Below are positions 34,656-43,100 of a stretch of 64,000 nucleotides of DNA, one piece after another. Source of the stretch: Crocinitomicaceae bacterium. GTDB lineage: Bacteria; Bacteroidota; Bacteroidia; Flavobacteriales_D; Crocinitomicaceae. A program made the position numbers and the translations under genes. Position 1 is the stretch's first letter; every line of letters begins with the position of its first letter. The DNA lies in the NCBI GenBank assembly GCA_016709005.1, contig JADJEU010000002.1, positions 186,001-250,000 of the forward strand, read 5' to 3'. Below the pieces are notes generated by a model. It saw only the letters and a list, made by a program, of their open reading frames with translations, had not been told where the DNA came from and searched no databases.

Positions 34656-36370
34656 GATTTGCGCAAGAATGTATATTTAAAACCAACTGTGATACTCATC
34701 TCCTGATCGAAGAATGATTTTTCTATGAACTGATCATCGGTTCTGTCAAAAAAACCAAAATTACCGTTAACCTGACCAGCAAAACGCTGCGTGAATTGAT
34801 ACTCGTATCCTAATCCCATCCGAAGATCAAATTTGTTTAGTCCGTCTTTTACACCCCAGTTATTATTTACTGTGGTAATGCCTTTATCTGCCTCTAACTG
34901 ATATGACATATTGCTTTGAACAAACATCAGGTAATCTACACCAACACTGAATCTAACATTTTGTTTGCGGCTCAAAGCGTAGGAGGCTACTCCACTAACA
35001 CTGCTGTAAATCATGTCTTTCAGTTGCAGTTTGTACCAAAATTTATCAACGCCACCATCTGTATTGAAAACATTTACATGACGCTCTGTCCCAAAATCAT
35101 TCTGTCTCGTATGGTAAAGTGTTATTGATCCGCCAAATTCAAGATTACGCAGTTTACCATAACCCTTGTGCATGTATTCAATTCCAACTGTAGTGCGCAG
35201 CGATGGAGTAAAATCAAATTTACTATAGCGGTTTCCAACACCAGCATTTGCTGTAAAAGATAATTTATGTGAACCGGTTGATTCCAATTTTTTTATCTCG
35301 ATTGTTGGCGCAGTCAGACGCTCTGACTGAAGGTTTGTTTCAAAATGATTCCTGCTAAAACTAAATCCAAAATCAGATGTTATTTCTTCTGACAACGGAT
35401 CCGCATTCTGCTCCATAATTAATTCCGGAGATTGCACATTAGTGCCTGTGTTCGTAACATCGTTATTTTCATATAATCCTGATCCGGCAGACAAATCGAT
35501 AACGGTTTGGTTCAATGCATCATCATTTGACTCTGTTCTGTCTTCAACCAAAATATTCGCGTTATCAGTATCAGTTGTAATTGAATTTTGATAATTCTCC
35601 AAGTTCGTATTCACGCTGACATCGTCGGTTGTATTTTGATTCTTTGTGTTGACTCCATTAATTAACTGCGCAGATGAATTTGTTGTCACAACATCTTGAT
35701 GAGTCATTGAAAACTGCGCAAAGTTAGAACTGATAAGATCAGTTTTGCTTTCTCTTGCTGCTATAAAAAGTTGTCCTTTAGAAACAGTATTGTTTTCAGT
35801 TAAAAGCAACCCTTGACTTGTACCAGATAAACTTTCTGACTGATAAATTGCGCCAACTGACAAGAACAATAAAATAGCGGCAACGGCCGACCAACGCATG
35901 AAGAAAATTCTTCTGTCTGCCCGGTCCAAAAGTTGCCTCGCTTCATTCCAATATGCTGTTTGATATTCATAATGCAAACCTTCATTTTGTAAGGCTATAT
36001 CTGCATCAGACCAAAAAGCAGAATGATAGTCAGCTGTTACTGAATTTGCAGCCGCCATAAATGCAACATCCTGCTCAAGTATCGCTTCTTTTTGCAAAAA
36101 TTCCTGCCAATGATTAGGACTATATTCTGCAGCATAAGTTGACGCAGCAGAACTGAACGCTTCGTCCAGATAAGCATCTGCCATATCATCATCAAATGAA
36201 AATGCCGGAGCCACAATGAGGTTTCCAGCCGCACTGCGGAAGGCACTGTCCATTGAATCATCCGCTAATTGGGCTTCAACCTCATTCCAGAATTCAGTGC
36301 GGTACGAAAATTGAATTTCTGCCGCAGCTTTTCTGAATTGCTCATCCATATTTTGATCGTCTGCCTTCAT
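34652..36370 (-). CDS. Dual membrane-spanning anti-sigma (Dma)-like protein with N-terminal repeats
   Basis: 572 aa in four parts. Residues 9-148 are cytoplasmic and consist of about 30-residue repeats with the pattern D.aF..AA......Y...fW.e....L (units start near 9, 41, 69 and 101; a partial unit with YQTAYWNEARQLL ends at 148). A single membrane helix spans about 158-176, preceded by RADRR. Residues 180-350 are polar, N/T/D-rich and probably disordered. From about 355 alternating aromatic strands (FTANAGVGNRYSKFDF, RTTVGIEYMHKGYG, RMGLGYEYQFTQRFAG, SITVGFKYTFLRKS) look like an outer-membrane barrel ending in F-rich strands. The gene starts one base after the ECF sigma stop. This matches Bacteroides Dma proteins. 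Confidence 0.75.
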   Translation of the reverse strand: MKADDQNMDEQFRKAAAEIQFSYRTEFWNEVEAQLADDSMDSAFRSAAGNLIVAPAFSFDDDMADAYLDEAFSSAASTYAAEYSPNHWQEFLQKEAILEQDVAFMAAANSVTADYHSAFWSDADIALQNEGLHYEYQTAYWNEARQLLDRADRRIFFMRWSAVAAILLFLSVGAIYQSESLSGTSQGLLLTENNTVSKGQLFIAARESKTDLISSNFAQFSMTHQDVVTTNSSAQLINGVNTKNQNTTDDVSVNTNLENYQNSITTDTDNANILVEDRTESNDDALNQTVIDLSAGSGLYENNDVTNTGTNVQSPELIMEQNADPLSEEITSDFGFSFSRNHFETNLQSERLTAPTIEIKKLESTGSHKLSFTANAGVGNRYSKFDFTPSLRTTVGIEYMHKGYGKLRNLEFGGSITLYHTRQNDFGTERHVNVFNTDGGVDKFWYKLQLKDMIYSSVSGVASYALSRKQNVRFSVGVDYLMFVQSNMSYQLEADKGITTVNNNWGVKDGLNKFDLRMGLGYEYQFTQRFAGQVNGNFGFFDRTDDQFIEKSFFDQEMSITVGFKYTFLRKS

Positions 36371-36371
36371 G

Positions 36372-36941
36372 CTAAACCCAAGCTTCCTGATTATTCGATT
36401 GTCTTAATTTGAGTATCATCTCACGCAATAATTTTCGCGCGTTCGATAAGTGCCATTTTGAAGTTCCATCTGAAATCTCCAACATTTCGCCTATTTCTTT
36501 GTGTGTGTATCCGTCAATAACATAAAGGTTAAAAACTTTTCTGGACACTTCTGGCAATCGCTTCAGCAATCCCATCAGTACATCAGTCTCCATTTTTGAC
36601 CAAACATCATTCTCAACAACTTCACTTTTTATTTCTAATTCCCTGTCGGTTTCTTTTGCATCAACCAACTGTAAATAATTTTTATTTTTTCGGAACTCAT
36701 CAATAATCGTATTCATGAGTATTCTTCGCGCCCATGCTTCAAATGGAGTGTCAGCTTTTAATTTATCAAGATTTCTGCAAATTTTTACAAAACCAATATT
36801 CAGAACACTGCGAGCATCCTCTTCATTGCGATGATAACGCATGCAGGTAGGCATTACCTTAACATAATACCATTCATAGAGCTTTTCCTGCGCCCTGCGA
36901 TCATTTTTCTTGCACGCTTCAATAAGCTTGTTATCTATCAT
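36372..36941 (-). CDS. ECF-family RNA polymerase sigma factor
   Basis: 189 aa from the ATG at 36941 (the TTG three codons earlier is less likely). The sigma-2 region has YEWYYVKVMPTCMRYHRNEEDARSVLNIGFVKI and PFEAWARRILMNTIIDEFRK; the sigma-4 region has LLKRLPEVSRKVFNLYVIDGYTHKEIGEML and DGTSKWHLSNARKLLRE. It lies at the head of the operon with the Dma-like protein, which is expected to hold it inactive. A terminator-like hairpin lies in the leader. Confidence 0.92.
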   Translation of the reverse strand: MIDNKLIEACKKNDRRAQEKLYEWYYVKVMPTCMRYHRNEEDARSVLNIGFVKICRNLDKLKADTPFEAWARRILMNTIIDEFRKNKNYLQLVDAKETDRELEIKSEVVENDVWSKMETDVLMGLLKRLPEVSRKVFNLYVIDGYTHKEIGEMLEISDGTSKWHLSNARKLLREMILKLRQSNNQEAWV

Positions 36942-36960
36942 ACGCAGCAATTTTTTTTAG

Positions 36961-36990
36961 AAAAACCAACCGGCGTTTAAGCCGGCTGGT
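36961..36990 (-). terminator. Terminator-like hairpin in the leader of the ECF-sigma gene
   Basis: Minus strand ACCAGCCGGC-TTAAAC-GCCGGTTGGT followed by TTTTT, 20 bases before the sigma ATG. No minus-strand gene ends just upstream, so it may be an attenuator. It could also end a transcript from a tiny frame of 26 codons (36957-37037). Confidence 0.6.
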
Positions 36991-37101
36991 CTGAATAAGT
37001 AGTTTATTACAGCAAACCCAAAAACTATAACAAACATTTTTCTTACTTACTAAGACGAGTTTACCTAACTTAGGGTTGGAAAAAATATCAGTTTTTTAAA
37101 C

Positions 37102-37587
37102 ATGTTGCATCTTTTTCTTTTAAGACACGGTAAAGCTACTAAATATCAAGACGATATCTCGGATTATAGCAGAACACTGAACAAACAGGGAACAGCTCAA
37201 GTTAACCAGCTTGGTTATATCCTGAGAGAAAAAGGTATAAAAGTGGATCATGTTCTGGCATCATCTGCTGCGCGTACCGTTGAGACCGCAGAAATCGTAA
37301 ATCACTTTTTAAACTGCACCAGCATTCAGTTCGAGAAAAGTCTTTATTTAGCTGAGTGCAACACGATTCTTAAGTTGATTAATCTATCGGGCAAAGGTTC
37401 CTCGTTGCTTTACGTTGGTCATAATAACGGTATTTCAGACTTGGCTGCTTATCTGACGGGGCTCCCGATTTTAATGTCAACTTCTCAGCTCGTAGAAATT
37501 GAATTCGCATTTGATGATTGGAAGATGATCAGCGCTGCAACTGGGACTATTAAACTGGACATAAAACCGGACATTCACTCATTCTAA
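37102..37587 (+). CDS. SixA-like phosphohistidine phosphatase (histidine phosphatase superfamily)
   Basis: 161 aa. The catalytic RHG motif is at the very N-terminus (LFLLRHGKATKY, R8-H9-G10), with SSAARTVETAEIV and the second His in LLYVGHNNGISDL. Size and motif order fit SixA, which dephosphorylates histidine phosphotransfer domains. Its stop overlaps the ruvC start (TAATG). Confidence 0.85.
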   Translation: MLHLFLLRHGKATKYQDDISDYSRTLNKQGTAQVNQLGYILREKGIKVDHVLASSAARTVETAEIVNHFLNCTSIQFEKSLYLAECNTILKLINLSGKGSSLLYVGHNNGISDLAAYLTGLPILMSTSQLVEIEFAFDDWKMISAATGTIKLDIKPDIHSF

Positions 37588-38147
37588 TGCAGGAAAAAAC
37601 AGATCGAATCATATTAGGTGTAGACCCTGGAACAGTAGTGATGGGCTATGGCTTAATTCACATTAAAAACACCAAGATGGAGTTAGTCCATTTTGGCACA
37701 CTGCATTTAAGCAAGATTGAAAATCACCCCGACAGACTCAAAAAAATATTTGAACGCATCGATCATATTATACAGGAATACAAGCCAGATGAAATGGCGA
37801 TTGAAGCACCATTCTTTGGCAAAAATGTACAGTCAATGCTGAAGCTGGGACGTGCTCAAGGTGTATGTATGGCAGCCGCGCTTAATAGGAATTTGCACAT
37901 CGAAGAGTATTCGCCAAAAAAAATTAAATAATCATTAACCGGAAATGGAAGCGCATCAAAAGAACAAGTTGCGCATATGCTCATGCGACTTTTGAATTTC
38001 AAAGAAATGCCGGATTTTTTAGATGCAACAGACGGTTTAGCAGCAGCGGTTTGTCATTTTTACCAAAAAGGAATTGGTCACAATAATAAAACAAAATCAG
38101 GCTCGTGGAAGGCGTTTGTCGGAGCTAATCCTGATAAAGTGAAATAG
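37587..38147 (+). CDS. ruvC: Holliday junction resolvase RuvC, interrupted by an in-frame TAA
   Basis: Cleaves Holliday junctions together with RuvAB. The N-terminus LGVDPGTVVMGYGLI holds the first catalytic Asp, and MAIEAPFFGKNVQSMLKLGRA the catalytic Glu. At 37929-37931 an in-frame TAA follows SPKKIK, exactly where the family has a Gln (KIKQS-TGNG). The same frame then continues with SLTGNGSASKEQVAHMLM and the C-terminal catalytic DATDGLAAAVCHFY, to a stop at 38147. The full frame gives 186 codons, normal for RuvC. One C-to-T change (CAA to TAA) explains it. The 114-aa product alone would lack the last catalytic residues. Confidence 0.9.
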
Positions 38148-38537
38148 CTATAGACTAAGAAGCTTGGCACTGATTTCAGCTAATTCTATTGAATCCAATT
38201 TTAATTTCTCAGCTGTAAAATCCATGTCCTTCATGACATCTATTGGAATCAAGTGAATGTGTGCATGTGGTACTTCCAGACCAATAACCGTCATACCAAT
38301 CTTTCTGCATGGAAAGACAGTTCTAATTTTTTTACTTACAACCTTGGCAAAGACAATCATTTCAGCCAAGGTAGAATCATCTATGTCAAATATATAATCA
38401 ACTTCCGTTTTTGGAATTACCAGGGTATGTCCCTTGCGCAGTGGATTCAAATCCAAAAAAGCAAGAAATTTTTCATTCTCATCTACCTTGTAGCACGGAA
38501 TTTCGCCACTGACAATTCTCGAAAAAATACTTGCCAT
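38148..38537 (-). CDS. HIT-family nucleotide hydrolase/transferase
   Basis: 129 aa with the histidine triad HAHIHLIPI and an upstream HTLVIPKTEVDYIFDI region. Similar to bacterial HINT proteins that hydrolyse AMP-lysine and related phosphoramidates. Its start overlaps the greA stop by one base; it meets ruvC tail to tail. Confidence 0.9.
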   Translation of the reverse strand: MASIFSRIVSGEIPCYKVDENEKFLAFLDLNPLRKGHTLVIPKTEVDYIFDIDDSTLAEMIVFAKVVSKKIRTVFPCRKIGMTVIGLEVPHAHIHLIPIDVMKDMDFTAEKLKLDSIELAEISAKLLSL

Positions 38538-39010
38538 TATCGGGTAATATCAAGAATTTCGAATTTCATAATGCCGTTTGGCACTTGCACATCTGCAAGA
38601 TCTCCAACTTTCTTGCCCAATAGACCTCGTCCTATTGGTGAGTCAACAGATATTTTACCTTCCTTGAGATTGGCTTCATTTTCGGCAACCAAAGTATACG
38701 TCATCTGCGCACCATTTGTGGTGTTTTTGATTTTAACTTTTGACAGAATCAATACCTTTGAATTGTCAATTTGTGACTCATCAATAATGCGCGCGTTACC
38801 GACAATTTCTTCCATTTTTGAGATCTTGGCTTCAAGCAGGCCCTGTGCTTCTTTTGCAGCATCGTATTCTGCATTTTCAGAAAGATCGCCTTTATCACGC
38901 GCTTCAGCTATCTGATTAGAAATTTTAGGACGCTCTACCGACTTTAACTGGTATAATTCATCCTTCAACTTCTTCAATCCTTCTTCGGTATAATATCTTA
39001 ATTGCGACAT
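38537..39010 (-). CDS. greA: Transcription elongation factor GreA
   Basis: 157 aa. Start at 39010 (MSQLRYYTEEGLKKL), the standard GreA start; the longer frame adds 18 unrelated residues. The N-terminal coiled-coil has SNQIAEARDKGDLSENAEYDAAKEAQ, with the acidic tip residues that stimulate RNA cleavage by RNA polymerase. The C-terminal FKBP-like domain shows ISVDSPIGRGLLGKKVGD. Confidence 0.95.
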   Translation of the reverse strand: MSQLRYYTEEGLKKLKDELYQLKSVERPKISNQIAEARDKGDLSENAEYDAAKEAQGLLEAKISKMEEIVGNARIIDESQIDNSKVLILSKVKIKNTTNGAQMTYTLVAENEANLKEGKISVDSPIGRGLLGKKVGDLADVQVPNGIMKFEILDITR

Positions 39011-39028
39011 AACGGTTCTATAAAAATA

Positions 39029-39058
39029 ACAAGAGAGCCCTGAAAAGGACTCCCTTGT
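39029..39058 (-). terminator. Hairpin terminator between porV-like gene and greA
   Basis: Minus strand ACAAGGGAGTCC / GGGCTCTCTTGT followed by TATTTTTAT. It would end the TonB-receptor operon before greA. Confidence 0.7.
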
Positions 39059-39078
39059 AAACAAAGATAAAAATAATT

Positions 39079-40155
39079 TTATTTTATGTCAATAGTCAAG
39101 CCTATCGTATGACATCCATTGAAAGGTCTTGCATGACGGTAAGCATAATTGATTCCCAACATGTTTTTGTTTTTTCCAACTATTGCATTTACACTTAGCC
39201 CAGCAGTGAAACCTGATATCGCTGTAACACGACCTTCAAAATCGAATGTTTTGGAAAAAATACCTTTCTCATAAATATATCCAACACTCATATCAAATTG
39301 AGCCTTCTCAGCATTCATATTAAAATTAGCACCGAGTTTGAATTGGTCATTTGAAAATGAATTTGCAGTAAATGCACCCGCCAAAGTTAATTTGTATACT
39401 TCAGTAAAATTGAAGTCATATGATCCACCGATAGCAAGCAATGACGGCATCTCAAACGCCGATGAACGTTGCTCAATAGTAGCAAGATCGCCAGTTTCAG
39501 GATACAGCATTTGTAGCGCCAAACCATCCCCTCTATATGTCATTGTTGGGCCAACATTCTTCAACGTGATACCAAATTTTATCTGATCTTCTTCGCCCGT
39601 AACATAGCGGATTCCTGCATCAATAGCCACTCCTGTTCCTCTCAAATTAGCAATACTCTGAGAAATTACTTTGAAGTTGATGCCACCATAAATCGAATTC
39701 GAAAATTCGCGTGCATATCCAACATTAAAATTAGAGTAGGTCGGTGAAAAATCTCCAATACCTCCTTCAGGCAGGTCAACGGTTGTTATTTGGATATCTC
39801 CAAACCCCATGGACATAACCGACACCGAGATTACACCGGCATCCGAAATTCTTTGTGCAAGACCAGCTGAATTAATATTAATTCCTGCTCCACCCAACCA
39901 ACTTGTTCTATCAAAACGAATTTGAGTCTTGTCAGTGAATGCTAACCCAGCTATGTTTGTATAAATGGCATCAACACCGTTTACACAAGAAACACCAGCA
40001 TCAGCCCATGCCGCACTGCGGCTCCATGGATTGATTAATAATTCACTTGCTCCTGCAGAACCTACCCGATCTCCATTACCTGCGAATGATACAGACTGAC
40101 CGAAAATTATTCCGGCACTCAAAAGGATCGATTTCGATATAATATTCATTTTCAT
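39079..40155 (-). CDS. PorV/PorQ-family outer-membrane protein
   Basis: 358 aa with a signal peptide and the family's start GSAGASELLINPWSRSAAWADAGVS and DAIYTNIAGLAF, followed by a FadL-like 14-strand barrel pattern. PorV itself shuttles T9SS cargo to the attachment complex; PorQ is a related T9SS component. In this operon, next to a large secreted protein and a TonB receptor, it is more likely a dedicated paralog than the main PorV. Final gene of the operon, followed by a terminator. Confidence 0.8.
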   Translation of the reverse strand: MKMNIISKSILLSAGIIFGQSVSFAGNGDRVGSAGASELLINPWSRSAAWADAGVSCVNGVDAIYTNIAGLAFTDKTQIRFDRTSWLGGAGININSAGLAQRISDAGVISVSVMSMGFGDIQITTVDLPEGGIGDFSPTYSNFNVGYAREFSNSIYGGINFKVISQSIANLRGTGVAIDAGIRYVTGEEDQIKFGITLKNVGPTMTYRGDGLALQMLYPETGDLATIEQRSSAFEMPSLLAIGGSYDFNFTEVYKLTLAGAFTANSFSNDQFKLGANFNMNAEKAQFDMSVGYIYEKGIFSKTFDFEGRVTAISGFTAGLSVNAIVGKNKNMLGINYAYRHARPFNGCHTIGLTIDIK

Positions 40156-40180
40156 GGCTAAATCTTTTCTAATGTTTATC

Positions 40181-43100
40181 CTATAGGTTATCTAAGTCTG
40201 GTTGTCTCAGAACGCCATACCACTTCAATATCTTTTCTTCATAAGTAGTATTACCGCTTGCATCAACGATCGGAATTTCAATATGAATAATGTATAAGCC
40301 TCCAGAAATTGGTATACCTGTATGATTTTGTAAATCCCAATCTAATGAAGTCATCGGGTCGTCTTTAACAAAAGTTCTAACCAAAGCACCCTGCATGTTG
40401 AAAATTGTTATTGTACAACGCTCAGGTAAATTCGTGATTTTTACCCGATTATCCAGTTTACTGGTTTCGTATGCACTATATGCATAATATGGATTTGGAA
40501 CTATATTAATTTTATCCAACACTGAAAGCAACTGATCAGCATTCATTGTTATAGTAGGATCAGTTATTGAGAACTTGTACAATGGACGAGCGTTATTTTC
40601 GCCACCAACCAAACGATTTTCGTATGGTTTATTAATACGTACACTGATTTTAACGTCTGTAGCCAAAAGTTCTTGATCTTGCACCAATAAAGGCTCCATC
40701 ACCCACATACAATTTTGCCAAGCATCTCTGAAATTCAGAGAACGGGTTGCTGAGGTCACATCCCATTTACTTGCCAACCACGCACCTTCGTCATAATTAG
40801 GGCAACCACTATTCGCAACGTTTTCACCAAAAACGTACACATAGTGCATACCACCAAAAAGTGGGTTTCCTACTTGATCAGCAAAGGACGAAGTTGGATT
40901 CCAAATCATGTCTCGGCCGTTGTCTCCCGCCAACCAGGAGTTCTCAGCAAAAGTCATATTTAATCGAGACCCCGTATTTACGTCTATTGCATAACCAGGG
41001 AACCAACCAAAACCTGTTGTACCGCTTGCATCTGGTAATCCATCCTTGCCAACGGAAGGATCCGATCTCATATGCATCACGTCATCATTAGTATATTCGC
41101 ACTGCGTCGGTTGATCATTCATTTCAATCACTGGACAGCGCGTCCATTTGGTTTGATCTGATGTAATAATGATGTCAACATCATGCAATTCAAAGAAATT
41201 CGCCTTAGCCTGTGCATTCTTGATATTTGCAGCGAACCATCCTGTTGTTGATGCTGATTCAGGATCTGTATACGTATGTCCAGGGCGACCTAGCGGCAGA
41301 CCATAACATTCATAGCCAACACGATTAAAAGGTGCTATAGTCCCATTGAGTAATTTCTCATATTTAGATTCGGCGTCATAATCCTTGTCATTGTAATAAC
41401 ATGGATTATAAATCCACGAAGAGGGCAAGCATTCTGGATTAGTAGTAGCATCTTCTGCTGCTGTTCCTGAACGAATCCAGTTAGTTGGGTAATAACTGTC
41501 GTTGTCTGGCACTCCCCACAGCCAAATTTTTGAAGAGTCTTCAAAAGTAATCGTAGCATCAATTGGGTCTGTATACCAAGAAGCAACTCCACCTGCTTTG
41601 ATATAAAATTGCTCAGTAATACTTACGGAAAGTCCCCAATCCAAAATTAATTGTTCGTTAGCTACCCCTACAGCGTAATCAGACCAAATAGTATCTGTGA
41701 CACCATCAAACGTACGTGTAATCCACCAAAGTTCTTGATCAATTTCATCATCAGCGAATTCTTGACCAAATCCTACCGCATAGTCACCCGCCAACAAATT
41801 TAAAGGATCTATAACTTGAACATTAATTGGACCACTTCCACTTTTATATTCAGGATTATTCGCTTTCCCATTTGCGAGTATTACGTCAACAGTTTCTTCG
41901 GTCAATTCAAGAAAAGTTCCGCCATTACCCAGTCCTTCAATTTGAGTAATTGGAGGCTGATAACCATATGTTGTTGTGAAAATTGTTCCATCTGCTTCCA
42001 TTGAAGGATCATGCGGTATACCTACAACAGATTCAATACCCTTGCCACTTCCAGAAATACGAGATCTTAAATAAGGAATTTTCTGACCATCTAAAAGTAA
42101 TGGATCATTCGGATCATATTCTTTAAATTGATTATAAGCATAAGCCACGGCAATGTAATAGTACTTCTTGTGATTAATTAGCTTACGGTCACCCGTTGCA
42201 AATAAATCCTCTGTAACTAGGAATGAATGTTTCAAGCCTTCGTCAGCACCATCAACCATTACTGATGGGATCGAAATATCTAACTGTTCATCGTAAGTAT
42301 AATTCACGAGTTTGGAAACTCCATTCTCAATATCACACTGCGCAACTAGACGGGCGTAGTCAAGATCCTCTAATTGAGATACAGATGCAAGTTCATCGCG
42401 CATTTGATAAATTTGATATCCTTCAAAGCGGAAAGTATCATCGTAATAAATTCCCTGATCGATCAATTCATCAGGAGTGATGATGTTGATTTTGTCTTTT
42501 TCAAAATATGTTTCGATGTTGTAACCAGGAGGGTCAGTAAGAAATAAAATCAATTGATTTTCCATCTCCTGAATTGTTAATGTTGGTGCAACTGGTGGCT
42601 CAACTAGCTCAAAACAGTTGTCAAAAAGTGCTTGTGCTTTTGAATCGGCAGTTTTCATAGCTATTACCGAAGCATCTAGATCCGTCTCGTCGCTAACGCC
42701 AATTACAACCCCGACAGTAATATTATTTACTGCACCCGGAGTTAAGATAAATGGTCCGGCAGATTGAATAAAACGACGATCGCCGTCAGCATTACCTGCA
42801 GATACTTCAGTCCAGTCAACTCCGGGTGGAACACCGTTTGTTCCCCAATTTAATGGATCGGAATCTCCCGGGAACATAAATGCCGCTTCCAAACTTGTAG
42901 TACCACTGTTAAAACCATTTCCGCCATAAAGCATTGGAGCACTATTTTGCCAAAGACCCTGCAAATAATTATAGTAATGCGTAGCAGCACTTGGATCGCC
43001 ATTATTTCCGGGACCTATATTGTAGTATACAAAACGACGCATTCCAAAACGCTCATTATCTATTACACCATCTCCATATCCAATACCGTTCAAAGCTTCT

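Noticed and set aside
37587..38147. Stop-codon reassignment or selenocysteine as the cause of the ruvC stop
   Set aside because: The codon is TAA, not TGA; TAA ends many other genes here, and no such code is known in Bacteroidota.
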